Shown: positions 11,901 to 23,500 of the stretch, one piece after another | How the letters are laid out: each line of letters begins with the position of its first letter | Numbering within the stretch: position 1 is the stretch's first letter | Source: Endomychus coccineus | Lineage: Eukaryota > Arthropoda > Insecta > Coleoptera > Endomychidae | NCBI GenBank assembly: GCA_958510875.1 | Contig: OY294068.1 | Coordinates: 165,390,388-165,454,387 of the forward strand | DNA: 64,000 nucleotides | Reading direction: 5' to 3' | Notes under the pieces: generated by a model | The model's input: only the letters and a program-made list of their open reading frames with translations | What the model was told of the DNA's origin: nothing | The model's database searches: none | Made by a program: the position numbers and the translations under genes

Positions 11901-14900
11901 GTAAAATAAATTGTATTCTAAATTGTGATCTGCCGATCGTCATCATAATACTTGTTCGTAATTCGTAACGACCACGGTCGTATATTATATACAGGTCTGG
12001 AAACTCTATGTTTGACATGAGTCTCTCACATGTCGCCAAACTCGTAGTCCCTCGCTCAGCCACCAGCTAGCGCTTGGATCGAAATATGGCAACAATCACA
12101 TTAAGTAAAATAATTTTTCTCGTAACGCAATATTTACTATTCTGATTTGAGAGAGGAATAGAACTGTTACTCTTGTCAAAATGTATTAGTCACCTTAAAA
12201 ATAACTTCCCCTTTTTCGTTATACATGCTCGCACACATAAAAGACCTCGTTAAAATGATTTCTATCCGGAATCGCAAGCATCCACTTTTTTCGCATTTCC
12301 GCATCTTTCGGCACTTTAAAAACAGAAGTTTCTTGCTTTACATTTCTGTACACCGTTTTGCATTTCGGCACAATGCACTGTTTCACAATTTTTTTCTAAA
12401 AACGCCGCTATTCCTTGTGTTTACAAGTCAACAATGACAGTCGCCAGGGAACACGGTCGTATACGTGCCAGAGATCATTCCCCGACTCATGCGCCACCCT
12501 TTTGGTAGTATGCAACATATGACGCTTAGCGAACTGACTTCTCACATAGGAAACAGCCTCGAGTTCCCAGACCTGTATATACGACCGTGGTACCTCCCAA
12601 CACTCCTAATCTAATAAACTAAAAAAGAGTTCACACTGTGAATATATTATAACACTATTGATAAGAAATAATCACGCTTATCCACTAAAAATACTATTAA
12701 AGTACTGAGAACATTTCAGCTACCAAGTAGCCATCATCAGAGTAAACTAAATTATAAATCAAAATGTGCCTTTTTAAATACTATTTGGGGATAATATAGT
12801 AACCAATGGAATTTAGTAAATTGTTTTTTCCTTAACATTATATGGTAATCACTTGGATTTCGACATATACAGAAAACCTATTCAAAAAAATGGGTATACC
12901 CCCGCGGATTCGGCTACACCATTTAGGTATAAAATAGCTCTGTTTAATAGTCTAGTTCATAGATCATTGAACGTCCCTTTGAGCCAGCAAAATTATAACA
13001 ACGAAAACTTCAGCAAATTGCGTTGGACAATCGTTACCACAAATCTTTGATCAATAATTTAATTTCTAAACAAAAAAGGGAATTAGAACGTAGCCAAGTA
13101 ACCAAATCAAAGCTATTACTTCAAATACTTCAATAAAAATTCAAAAGTTCCACTCATCATTCATCAGTAATTAATAAATTGCATGGTTTGTTTTCTAAAT
13201 TTGCGATGCAACCAGTTTATAGATGTAAGAACAAGCTAAAACACCGTTTAGGCAATACCTTTGATAAAGTTTCCGATTTTGACAAATCCGGGTTTTTATA
13301 AAAGCAATTGAAGTTGTGTTCAAAATGCTATGTGGGTCAAACTAGAAGGAACATTTTCACTCGTTATAAGGTACATTTTGCTAATATAAAGAAAAATAAT
13401 GTCGAAAAATCAGCGGTAGCAGAACATATTTTGAATACAGGTCACACCATTTCTCAAGAAATGTACAGACAAATATCTAGGTAATTATGAAGGGATGGAA
13501 ATATATAAGCGAAAAAGCAATTTACTAAATTCGGATTTATCTCCAGTTGTTTACATTATTATCCCCAAACAGTATTGAAACAGGCACATTTTGATTTATA
13601 ATTTAGTTTACTCTGATGATGGCTACTTGGTAGCCGAAAAATCTTCGGTACTTTAATAGTATTTTAGTGGATAATGGTGATTACTCCTAACTAATTCGTC
13701 TATAAATTCCTATCAATTATTTCATTTGTGTTATTCTTATTCTACATATTGTGTCATAAAGATAAAAAAATTAAAATTCCCATTAATAGTTAATATCACT
13801 TCATAATCTTAATATATTCGTTCAAAAAAATACAAGTATCGATATTTTGAGTCGATACTATTCATGAGTAAAAATATCTATATTCCAAGGTACCGAATCA
13901 ATCCTACCTACAACTCTCAACTAAAGGTTGCTCATCGAAAGTCATAAGGTTACTTCCATTTCATTTTCCGCAATGTTAGATTTTTCTTGATTGACCAGTA
14001 ACACTGCAGTTTCGGGCTCTCTGGCTCATCAGCGGAACGAGTAAAATACAATGTTACAGAATACAGGGACTCTTCCTCGAAGACATTACATCCACGAGAA
14101 AGAGTGCACCAACTGCAGCATTGAGGGCCTTGCTGGACATGCCATCCCTATAAGTGACGATGAAGAATCTCACAATGATGGCGGTCTACAGGCTTAGCTG
14201 CAATGGCTCCCTAAAGAGATGGAGTTTAGATCAATCCCGACTATTTATGGTGCAAGCTGAAAGACTGCGACTAAAACACCTGGAAAGAATCAAAGCGCTG
14301 TGATTTGCGGAGCAGCATTTCAGGGTCTTCTTCCTGTCGAGGCAGGAATGGGGAAGTGGCCGCACTTCAAAGCACGACACAATTTGGTATAAGGATGGGT
14401 CTAGAACAAACACAAGAGTCGGAGCAGGCTTTTGCGGTCCTTGATATATTGATGGGTACTCTGTGCGAATGAGGGATCTCAACGTTTTCCAAGCCGAGAT
14501 GCTTGCCATCTACAGATGTGTGGAGAAGCTACTCGGCTATGGTAAGATAAATGAGACCATCTGGATCTGTTCGGACAGTCAAACAGCACTCAACGCACTT
14601 GAAAGCCCGACTGTGTCCTCGAGGCTTGTCAGGGATACTGGCTAGCAGGTGAAAACAGGCTCAACCTGACCTGTATCCCGGGTCAGTTAGGCTGGAAAGG
14701 GATCCAGATTGGACGGTTTTCAAGACCCCCTTGCTGGTATCACATACAACGGGGATATGAAGATCTTGCGGAACCATCTGAGAGATGAACATGCCTCAGC
14801 CTGGAGAAATATTGATGGCTGTCGAACTGCTAAAACGCTGCTTGACAATGAGGTAAGGCTAAGGGCAAGCGAGATATTGTTGCTGAGTAGGCAACGCATC

Positions 14901-17900
14901 AGGATAATCTCCGAGATCTTTACAGGTCACGGGAATCTGATGAAATTTAAACATGCAATATGGAAAAGTGACACTCATTTCTTTATGAGATGCGAGGGAA
15001 ACAAAGTGGAATCTTGGACGGTCCTCAATACCTCCTTTCTGATATCCCTTACAACGGGGGTATACAGACCTTACGGAACCATCTGAGAGATCAACATGCC
15101 TTAGCATGGAGAAACATTGACTGCTGGCGAATCGTTAAAGCGCTGCTTGGCAATGAGGTAGGGCTAAAGGCAACCGAGACACTCTCGCTGAGTAGGCAAA
15201 GCATCAGGATAATCTTCGAGATCTTTACAGGTCACGGGAATCTGATGCCCTACACTTTTCCCTACATGTAGTAGGAAAAAGTGACAATCCTTTCTGTATG
15301 AGATGCGAGGGAAACAAAGTGGAGTCTTGGACGGTCCTCAATAACCCCTTGCTGGTATCCCCTAAAACGGTAGTATGCAGATCTTACGGAACCATCTGAG
15401 AGATGAACATGATGCCTCAGCATGGTGAAACATTGACTGCTGCTGCCGAACCCGATGACATAAAGGGTCTAAGCATAAAACAGATCTTAGGATTCTGTCG
15501 AGCAACGGGGTATCCAAATACCCCCTGAAAAACGTACCAGTAGTGTACAATGGTCTTTGGCTAAGTCCACTGAACTTTTTATTAAGCCTACCATATCAAC
15601 CAACCAAGATGCAGTATTACCGGTCGATATCTCTGTCGAGGTATAAATAAATACCGCAGAGAAAAATGGTAAAGAGACCCGAACCCGAGCATTTAACGCC
15701 ATCTACTCGAGACTAGATGTCTCACTACGATAATCCAATGCAATGTATTTAACACAACCAAAGTAATATTTCACAAATGAATAAAATTCTTGTTATCGGG
15801 GGGCACGGCAGTGCCCCCGCCAAGTTGAGCGCGAAGCAAACACTGCCGTACCATCCTTTACTGGAACCATTTCGCCGCATTTTCAGGCCCCTATTTGAGA
15901 ACCTCTGGATAAGACCAGAACGCAGAAATTCGTCATCCAGGAAGCTATAAAATCACATACTTAAAATAAAAAATTTCAAGTCTGTACGTCATTTAGTTCG
16001 GAAGTTGAGCGAAAGCAAAGTTTCGCATTTATGACCCTCACTCACTCATGATCATCAGAATAGAACTAGTACTTCCCATAAACTCAGAGATCTGAAATTT
16101 GGTACAGTTAGGGTTTAATGGCCACATAAAGGAAAACTATAAAAACTAGGATAATCGAAGATCTGGATGGAGTACCTGGTGACCCTTATTTGAAAACACA
16201 AGAGCCCAACCAAACTATTAAAGATCGACATACCGCCTTTACAAAAAAATTCAACATTGTTTGCCTCTTCATTTGATGTCAAAAATCGAAGGTCTGATGT
16301 ATCTGATGAAGAACCCTCAGCTTGTCTCAGCTGTATTAGAGATATGGTAATGCCCCCTTCTACTATTGGTACATAAAATAATGCCGTAAATTTGATTCAC
16401 GAATTATTGCCTATTAAGTCAAAATTTGAGATCATACCCCGGGCATACGTGTACAGAGAACAATTCCCAATCTGTGTGGCGTATGCCCTAACAATTCACA
16501 AGAGCCAAGGCCAAAGTTAAAAAATGCCCTCATGGACATTGGCACCTCCATATTCTCTTGTGGCCAAGCCTACGTGGCGCTTTCACGAGTAACCAATCTT
16601 CATGGGGTGCACCTCATAAATGTTGACTTCAAGAGTATAAAAGTTCAAGCTCCAGCGATCACCGAGTACAAATCCTACCAAAAACATTCTGTAAAAAACT
16701 AGCCAAGTCTCGATGGAGCTGCTTGTTTATCTCTAAAAAGTAATGAAATCTAGACAAAGTCGTGCCAAGTCTAAGGTTCCTTACTGCGATTTCTTTATTA
16801 TTATAGTTAATGTTGTGTGACTTGGCCGTTGAAGGGTACACAAGGGTACAAAACCAGGTGCTCCATAACACCATTGCACCAATCTGTCGCCAGAACCGCT
16901 ACCCATTGACGACGGAAAATTGCCACTTGGAAAACGTTGATTCAATAACCAGTCAATTGTAGGCTTGATAAAGCTGCGTATTTCAATAATACTTATGTGT
17001 AGGCGAGCCTGAAACAAACAGTATAAAAAATTATTTCCAGTACAGACGGACTTCTAATCATTGAAAGAAGTCTGTCTGTACGTCTATTTTATGTTAGATC
17101 GGTGGTCGATTTGACGCTCCAAAAAGAAGAGAGCAGAAGTCAGCATTGTCAATGCTGAATGCATGTGTTGCACAATCAACAACAGCCTAAAATGAGACAC
17201 TAGCGTCCAATTACCAATACCAGTATGGGCTATTATCTCGCTTAACAAACATAGGTAGTTACAACAGATAACATTACGTGTAAACAAAATTGACTTGTAC
17301 CCACTAACGTATAAAGAATGTTCAACGGCCAAGTCACACAACATTAACTATAATAATAAAGAAATCGCAGTAAGGAACCTTAGACTTGGCACGACTTTGT
17401 CTAGATTTCATTACTTTTTAGAGATAAACAAGCAGCTCCATCGAGACTTGGCTAGTTTTTTACAGAATGTTTTTGGTGGGATCATATTATCCCCACAAAG
17501 GTAATTAGGTTTCTGTAGATCGACCGGTGTTACTAGAGAAACCAAATTAAGTAGTAATTTGTTTAATTGTTAATTTTTACTAGTTCAATACGTATGTCCA
17601 TTACTTTATGTTAATCCAAATATGCAATAGACAGTATGATAAACGTAACATGATTAATTTCACTAAATCAACAAATTCGACTTTTCTTAAAATCATTCAT
17701 TTTCAGGTTTCGGAGCTCCAGTTCCTAGAACCCCTTTGGGAAGGTGTACTGCAGTCCTTTTCTCGGCTGTCGGAATACCACTACACTTCCTTCTAGTCTT
17801 GAATATGGGCAATTTAGGTGCTGTGAAACTTCAACAATTTGCCTACGGGAGTTCCTCAACAGATATTCCTGCAGAACCAAAACCGCGTTGGTTGAAATGG

Positions 17901-18176
17901 TTTCCACTAGTCAGCGTTCTATTTTATTACATTTTAGGAGTAATTTTATTCGGATTTGTGAGACAGAGGGGAACAGTGGAATGTTTCATGTTTCCATTAG
18001 ATTTTACAGCGGCGGGTGGCGTCGCTTCTGTCGAGGGATACGTCAGAATTCTCTACGCTCTCTATTTAGAAGTTGGCGTAACGTTTGCGACCATGGTGGT
18101 ATCTCTACTACAAGCTTCCGCTACTAGTGGTATAGTGGATATAGGTTTGAAATTGGGACTTTTAACGAATACCTGA
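5942..18176 (+). CDS. Two-pore-domain (K2P) potassium channel-like protein, degenerate second pore
   Basis: Three coding exons join in phase: 5942-6245, 11359-11610 and 17707-18176, each with consensus gtaag donors and cag acceptors, giving 341 residues. The N-terminus is Cys-rich (CDVKCDPKTKSC). M1 is about residues 78-98. A long charged, helical cap loop follows (about 103-165), then pore helix 1 with the filter TTLGFG at 183-188, encoded across the exon 2/3 junction. M2 lies about 198-221 (LFSAVGIPLHFLL), M3 about 249-269 and M4 about 302-323. This is the K2P order M1-P1-M2-M3-P2-M4. At P2, where the family carries a TxGFGD-like filter, this protein reads PLDFTAAGGVASVEGY, so a canonical filter is missing. 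The protein stops soon after M4, without the usual cytosolic tail. The exon containing the ATG begins at an acceptor (ag at 5926-5927), so a 5' exon, perhaps coding, lies further upstream. Introns of 5.1 and 6.1 kb are full of transposons. Confidence 0.85.
6745..6945 (+). mobile_element. Truncated MITE copy (same family as 59826-60168)
   Basis: The stretch beginning ctacactgaataatacattg, continuing gtagaaaaattccaaa and ending near accaagggggtgacttaatg, matches the element at 59.83-60.17 kb nearly base for base over ~190 bp. The distal inverted terminus is missing here. It lies in intron 1 of the K2P-like gene. Confidence 0.65.
7105..8505. mobile_element. Foldback element with tandem ~142-bp units in both arms
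   Basis: The left arm holds four direct units (landmark gttttcgaggatgctgaaca at 7197, 7339, 7481, 7623: exactly 142 bp apart). The right arm (8035-8505) carries three units in the opposite orientation (landmarks near 8119, 8261, 8405). Between them lies a ~340 bp unrelated spacer. The outermost ends are also inverted copies: actgtgggcc-free tracts around 7115-7180 (tagtggcttctgtgagtcgg) pair with ccgactcacagaagccacta at 8477-8496. Long inverted repeats built of internal tandem repeats are the hallmark of FB-type foldback transposons. No transposase is encoded. It sits in intron 1 of the K2P-like gene, directly left of the mariner relic. Confidence 0.8.
8586..10230 (+). pseudogene. mariner transposase relic, interrupted by a hAT element
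   Basis: Starting at an ATG (8586), the frames together give a mariner-type transposase: an N-terminal helix-turn-helix part, then WVPHLLSVDNR, VTVDG followed by a stop where Trp is expected and then IHH, EQSKHW, ETVFWDAQGIV, VLFHQDNAPAH (second catalytic Asp) and FPNLKRWLGGKRF. The region around the third catalytic Asp is damaged: PPYSP reads in a different frame from FPNLKRW and the intervening residues are deleted. Several other stops and frameshifts are present. The last residues are split by the hAT insertion at 9532-10174; after its target duplication the mariner frame resumes at about 10175. Dead copy in intron 1 of the K2P-like gene. I did not identify its terminal inverted repeats. 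Confidence 0.85.
9532..10174 (-). mobile_element. hAT-family element remnant inserted in mariner
   Basis: The ends are inverted: cggtggcgtaacta on the left and tagttacgccactg on the right. Flanking 8-bp sequences acaaggag (9524-9531) and acaaggac (10175-10182) differ at one base, the 8-bp target duplication expected of hAT. On the minus strand 10068-9808 encodes VTVETAERSFSKLKMIQNYL and LADLSILSI, the C-terminal hAT dimerisation region. Everything upstream of that domain has been deleted, so this is an internally deleted, non-autonomous copy. It inserted after the mariner, giving a relative order of events. Confidence 0.85.
10735..10850 (+). mobile_element. 3' tail of a jockey/I-like LINE
   Basis: The segment acaatggacccaatcaag ... 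cgcccctttttgattgattg is nearly the same as the 3' untranslated end of the LINE at 28.70-28.79 kb, including the TTGA-repeat tail. It is a heavily 5'-truncated copy of that family in intron 1 of the K2P-like gene. Confidence 0.7.
11971..12591. mobile_element. MITE with termini accacggtcgtatat
   Basis: The left end accacggtcgtatattatat followed by acaggtctggaaactc is matched in inverted orientation by gagttcccagacctgtatat then acgaccgtggt at 12560-12591. Arms are roughly 45 bp and the interior has no coding signal. Located in intron 2 of the K2P-like gene. Confidence 0.65.
12640..13695 (+). pseudogene. Penelope-like element relic with inverted terminal repeats and hammerhead fold
   Basis: The plus strand encodes a decayed reverse-transcriptase C-terminal linker (LDFDIYRKPIQKNGYTP, 12850-12900) and a GIY-YIG nuclease stretch, KCYVGQTRRNIFTRY then EKSAVAEHILNTGHTIS (about 13310-13460), separated by stops and frameshifts. 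The right terminus (13613-13640) reads CTGATGA, then a perfect GGCTAC-ttg-GTAGCC hairpin, then GAAA: hammerhead core elements. The left terminus (12661-12760) contains the same sequence in the opposite orientation. Inverted terminal repeats and hammerhead motifs are both known for this class. Lies in intron 2 of the K2P-like gene. Confidence 0.75.
14050..15720 (+). pseudogene. Decayed LINE with RNase H and internal ~310-bp repeats
   Basis: WYKDGSRTNTRVGAGF (about 14390), VFQAEMLAIYRC and WICSDSQTALNALESP (14484-14610) form an RNase H domain with its Asp, Glu and Asp residues, as found at the C-terminus of jockey/I/R1-type LINEs. Stops and frameshifts break the frame. From 14700 on, a ~305-313 bp segment recurs three times (landmark gaaccatctgagagat at 14771, 15076, 15389); the first two encode related peptides ending in IFTGHGNLM. 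The internal tandem amplification is unusual for a LINE. Located in intron 2 of the K2P-like gene. Confidence 0.7.
15790..16690 (+). pseudogene. Helitron helicase C-terminal relic
   Basis: Around 16455-16680 the frame gives REQFPICVAYALTIHKSQGQ, a stop, KNALMDIGTSIFSCGQAYVA then LSRVTNLHGVHLINVDF and ITEYKSY. This is the C-terminal helicase motif block of the Pif1-like helicase of Helitrons (HKSQG, and VALSRV with its arginine). Upstream, 15790-16440 is non-coding or too decayed to read. It is a fragment only: no Rep/HUH domain is seen, and the boundaries are estimated. Confidence 0.7.
16665..17480. repeat. Palindrome with ~165-bp essentially identical arms
   Basis: 16665-16835 and 17319-17480 are reverse complements over their whole length by eye: both encode the identical run HNINYNNKEIAVRNLRLG, and the same downstream residues, on opposite strands. 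The 480-bp centre is unrelated to the arms and holds a smaller hairpin (tacagacggacttct / agaagtctgtctgta, 17041-17087). The left arm overlaps the end of the Helitron helicase relic. Such high arm identity beside decayed neighbours implies a recent event or ongoing correction between the arms. Confidence 0.8.
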
Positions 18177-19157
18177 TTTGCACAGCGTGTCTTTGAGTTC
18201 ATTAGCGCTGCACAAAATGTGATCGTGTAAGCAAGTGAGGTATTACTAGACAAGACCCTGAGGGTTTATTAAGAAAACACGCCTTATATTTACATTATAC
18301 GTTTATCAATTCACTATACCGCCCATATCGAATCATAAGTCAAAAATGTTGATATGTAAAAAGAAAATTAATATGCTATCATTCACTTTTTTGAAAAAAC
18401 TTTCTTGATTTTCCAACAGATTTGTACAGACATTACATTATATGCATGTATGAAAAAAAAATGAATGCTGATTGGTTATTGGTAGAGATAAAACGAGGTA
18501 GGTAATCCATTTGATCCAATCTTTTGAGAATGTGAACATCGTGGAACGAAAGTTAGTTCAATAATGTTGGATTCAAAATTTCATGAAAGAAAAATGCTCT
18601 CTCGGTTAACTTCGAGAATATACTTATATTAAACTGCAAGCACATCGATTATGCAAATTAAAAGTGAATATTGCGGCGAACATGCAATGACTTATATTAC
18701 ATGATGTAATAAATAAATGTACAATGTTTGAATATAAAAACAAGAATAACTGAGACAATTTATTTCAATCATTTCATCATGGCATTTGTTTAATAAAAAA
18801 TTGTGCGATGTGTGCGACATTAATTTCATTCTTAATTTAAGTATTGGCATCATTGACATAACTTGCTGGCAATCCACTTTCCGAAATTTCAATGAAAGTT
18901 AATCTTGGGATGAAATTACTACAAAGTAGATTGATTTTATGAGTAAAAATAACAAAAAATTTGACGAGAAAACAGCAAATATTGGAATATCTTTTTACAG
19001 TGGATCTTTGTCTAAAACTTATTGCAAAATGTTTTGTATGTCATAAGAATCGTTGGTCATCCAGTCTCACCATGGTAAATTGGCACAACAATTGTTTTAT
19101 TAACAAATTGACCGTTTATAAACAATTTGAATTAACAAATTTTCCAGATCCCAAAAA
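18177..19157. other. K2P-like gene 3' flank, nothing else recognised
   Basis: AT-rich sequence following the stop codon at 18174-18176, presumably including the 3' untranslated region. I see no coding motif or clear repeat. Confidence 0.4.
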
Positions 19158-20260
19158 AATTGTTATTTTGAGACAGAAATACCCACTCGAGGGTTTTTGG
19201 GATCTCTAATTGCGATTCCGAAGTCAAAAATAACAGAATTATTCATCATCACCTGGAAATTGGCCAATTGGCACCGGAAGTTGACGATATTTAACATAAT
19301 TTATACATTTTTCTTGCAAAAAATGGACTCAATTGGGTTTTGAGCTAGCAATCACTATACCGAATGAATGTAACGACGAACTAACTGGTACCTAAATGTA
19401 CAAATAATAAAAAGTAACTAAAACTTTTTATTTATTTATTGCCCTCAAATGGTTTACGTTATCATTAAAATATGATTATTACTGTTTTTTTTTTAATATA
19501 TCATAGGAATATGAAACAGCATCAAATCTTATGCACTTCATTAACTTCCGGTTCCAATTGGTCAATTTTCGGAGTGTTATAGATTGGTATTTTATCTTTG
19601 AATTTGGTATAGAGATTGATAACTCAAAAAACCAATTGAATTTATTCTTTGCAAGAAAATGGTCTAAATTATGGTGAATTTCATCAACTTCCGGTTCCAG
19701 TGGGCCAACTTCCGGTTCCAGTAGGCCAACTTCCGGGCGATTATGTATGACCTTGTCATCTTTGGATTTGGTATAGTGATTGCTAGCTATAAAAAAAAAT
19801 AATTGAGCCCATTTTTACAAGAAAAGGTATAAATTATGTTAAATATCATCGACTTCCGCTGTCAATTGGCCAATTACCGGGCGATTATGAATGATCTCGT
19901 TATCTTAGAATTTGGTATAGATTGATAGCTCAAAAAAAACAATTGAGTTTATTTCTTGCAAGAAAACTGTCTAAATTATGGTGAATTCCATCACCTTCCG
20001 GTTCCAGTTGGCCAACTCCCGGGAGTTCATGAATGACCTTATCATCTTTGGATTCGGTATAGTGATTGATAGCTCAAAAAACTGATTGAGTTCATTTTTT
20101 GCAAAAAAATGGTATAAATTATGTTAAATATCATCAACTTCCGGTGCCAATTGGCTAATTTCCAGGTGATGATGAATAATTCTGTTATTTTTGACTTCTG
20201 AATCGTAATTTGAGACCCCAAAAACCCTCGAGTGGGTATTTCTGTCTCAAAATAACAATT
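19158..20260. mobile_element. Foldback array with ~142-bp tandem units
   Basis: Termini are inverted copies: aattgttattttgagacaga at 19158 and its reverse complement ending at 20260, each followed by the cactcgaggg(t) and nnaaaaataacagaattatt landmarks, giving arms of ~220 bp. Inside are direct units marked by aacttccggttcca-type sequence at about 19543, 19686, 19850, 19992 and 20136 (spacings 141-165, mostly near 143), with a local 21-bp triplication at 19686-19745. The left arm carries one unit in the opposite orientation. No coding capacity. Confidence 0.8.
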
Positions 20261-20530
20261 AATAATAATAGAAATCAAAATGTGCCTGCTTAGTGTTTTG
20301 AGATAATAATGGAAACAAGAGGCTGCTGACCTCAGCTGGAGGTTAACCGGAATTTCCATCCCTTCTAAATTACCTAGACATTTGTCCGAACTGTGTTTTA
20401 ACAGTGATAAATTTTCTTGAGATATGGTGTCAGCTGTATTTGAAATATGCTCTGCTAACGCTGATTTTTCACCATTATTTTTCTTCATATGGACAAAATA
20501 TTTTTTATACCGAGTTAAAATGTTCCTTCT
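20261..20530 (-). pseudogene. Penelope-like element fragment
   Basis: The minus strand encodes MKKNNGEKSALAEHISNTAD then TISQENL, matching the nuclease-domain end of the copy at 12.6-13.7 kb (KKNNVEKSAVAEHILNTGH). The terminal sequence aatcaaaatgtgcctgctta (20274-20293) also matches that copy's terminus. The foldback array at 19.16-20.26 kb abuts it. Confidence 0.7.
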
Positions 20531-23500
20531 AGTTTGAGTTTATTAATGACGAAAATATTTCTGCTACATTTCAATATCCTTTTGGTCGGCACCAAAACAA
20601 AACTTTTTAATATATAATGAAATTAAATTGCTTTTTTTATTCAACTTCTTTCTATTTTCCTATCATGAATTTTTGTATGGGTTATAAATATTATGGATAT
20701 GTTACCGTCAAGTATCCACATTAAAGAAATTATTAGAAATTCGCACAAATATCGCTACATAGCTTCGTAAGTTTGCATTGTTAAAATTGGATAGAATGAA
20801 ATTAATTCATACAAGATTATGGATCAATTAGAATACCTTTCCCTAGAAATTATCTATACTCAGGTCAAATGCTTCCTTCTTTGTCGGTACGTGCTTACGT
20901 GACAAACTGCAACTAGAATTAGTTAAAAATATCGCCAATAGAGAGTTTATCACTTGAATTAGCTATTCATAATTTACGTTTAGTAAGTTAGTTATTTATT
21001 TTGTTGTATCAACAGAAATCGATTTGCTCAAAATCTAGCTACATACTTTAAAATTTAAGGTATATTATGTGGTTTATTCAGTTATAGTTATGTACCAAAA
21101 AAAGTTATTAATTAATTTATAATTATGTTGAAACTAAATAAAGAAAACTATAACTAGTAACTTTTCAATAGGGTTACATTTTAGAATATATTACTAATAA
21201 TGATTTAACGATCTCAGAATTGAAGTTAACCTAATATGGTAAATTAAGTTATAGGATAAAAAGATGTGATATCGACTTAAAACCACGCACAATGGGACAC
21301 ATAAAAATAATATTCAGAAGTTTCTAATTATAGAGCACTGAGTACAAACGATTTTAACAAAAAGGCAATGCAATATCACTATACACGATAGAGATATGTA
21401 GAACTTTTTAATATTTGACTAAATATTTTTGTTGGAAAAATATTGGCACATATCGAGTGTTTCTCTGTAGAAATTGTTTGAAATATTTCAATTTCAATGA
21501 TTTCTTGGGTGTTTGGCTGAAATTAAACCTTCTGCACTATCACACGCTTGGTTTTCGTATGACAGGATTTTTAATTTCTCATTTAGCCTGAACATTTTGG
21601 AAATTATTACATTTTTCCCTAGATCTCAATAAAAACAAAATTTCACTATAAAAAGAACCCATGATCAGAATTGAGTGTTTACAAAAATAACGGGAATTAA
21701 ATCTATAGATTATGTGCAATTTTGATGAAATTCTTTTGAGGAAAGTTCACGAGAATAATTTTGCAGACGGCAATTACCAGAATATTTAGAGAAGAAAGTT
21801 ACAACTTCATTCTTCATAAGTGTACCTACCATTTTTCTTCATATTTACTGATATTATAGGTACAGTCACGACACTGGGGATAGCAGAATGATGGGGATGA
21901 TAAAAGAATAAATCTTATTGAGAAATATCCTCGAACCGAGTTTATTTAAATAACTATCTGAGTCAAAACTCGAGATTTCAAAAACGTCCCTCATATTAGA
22001 AACTGGCATTATTTATATGTGTTCCAAGACCAGTATGGTTGGAAGAACATCAATTTAGGCAAACAAAACAGTCTACTAAAAGTTATATGTGCCATTACCA
22101 TTATTGCTAATAGTTTTACTAACACCAATTGGTCGAATGGAAAAATATGTATCATAATTTTAAGTTTACATAAAATAAAACGTGATTATGTGATTGATTT
22201 GTTGTACCAAAGCAATTATTATTGTCGAAAATATTAAGAAGACACCTAGAAACTATACCAAGAGATGCTTTCTGAATATGTTCACAAAGTGAACAGTTAA
22301 TTTCGAATATATATTATATCATTGTATCATGTCATTATTTTGAAGGCAGTACAATGTTTATTTTTCATCAACTGAGTAAAAATAATATTGTTTGAAATAT
22401 GATAAGTAGCTACTGTGAATTATGATTAAGTAGGTAAATGATTTATATTTGTGTTATTTATAAATTTATATTTTTATCAAGTACCTATCGAATTAGAATG
22501 CGAATTCCAACAATCCAACGGATGCTTTGCTGTTAATTAATAATGTTAAGTTATTATAAGTATAAGCATGTATGACGTAGTATAGTGTATAGCGTACATA
22601 TCATGTTAAAATCAGTTTCCATTTCCATTTCTACATCAACTGAACATTAAGTTTATCTGAAATCTGAAGGAAACGCAATGTATGATTTCGATGTCACGAT
22701 AATTCTCTGAATTCGATAGACGGAAGAACTGAAGTATGAATTTAACAATACCCCCTTCAAAAGTTATATTATGACCGAACATTTTCAGACCATCTGTGGA
22801 GTAGTTTTATGTTTTATTACCAAACATAGTCACAATGGGCTCAAAACACGTATCTCATTATTGAGAAATCTCCTCCAAATGTTATCTAGATAAACTTGGA
22901 ACACTGCCGAAATTTAGCATGACCGTAACGAGATTAAATTTACAATTAGTAGATTCAAACCAGAAGATGACAAGCTCAATACGGACGTTTTTCGAGAAAT
23001 AATAATTTTGTACCACCATCGGAAGAAACGTAATGACGTACATATCTAGTTCTATATTAATCTTCACGTTGGATTTTTCCACGAGACCTTCTCAATTTTC
23101 GGTATGAACATGATTAGATGAAGCAAAATTTATTCAGCAAATCGTTCATATTCATTTTGGAGGAAAGATATATTGAAAAAATCTAAAGATTTTAGTTTTT
23201 TACACCATTCCAAAGTCCACAACCTTTCTTTTATCAACTGCAATTTGTTTATATTTGACATGTCACCATCGACTCTTTAGTGAACTATTATTGTTTTATA
23301 TTCTTGACTTCACTGACTGGCGCTCCCTGGTATTGATTCATAACATATAACTTCTAACTGCTCTCAACTATTTCCCACCAGAACATGGATAATACCATGT
23401 GTAATTTCAGTCATGATTTTCTTGCACGCACGTTCACCTAAGTTACATATTCTCCCAATCATGTTGATAAGTGTTTGACAAAGAGTTATTTTGTTTCAAT

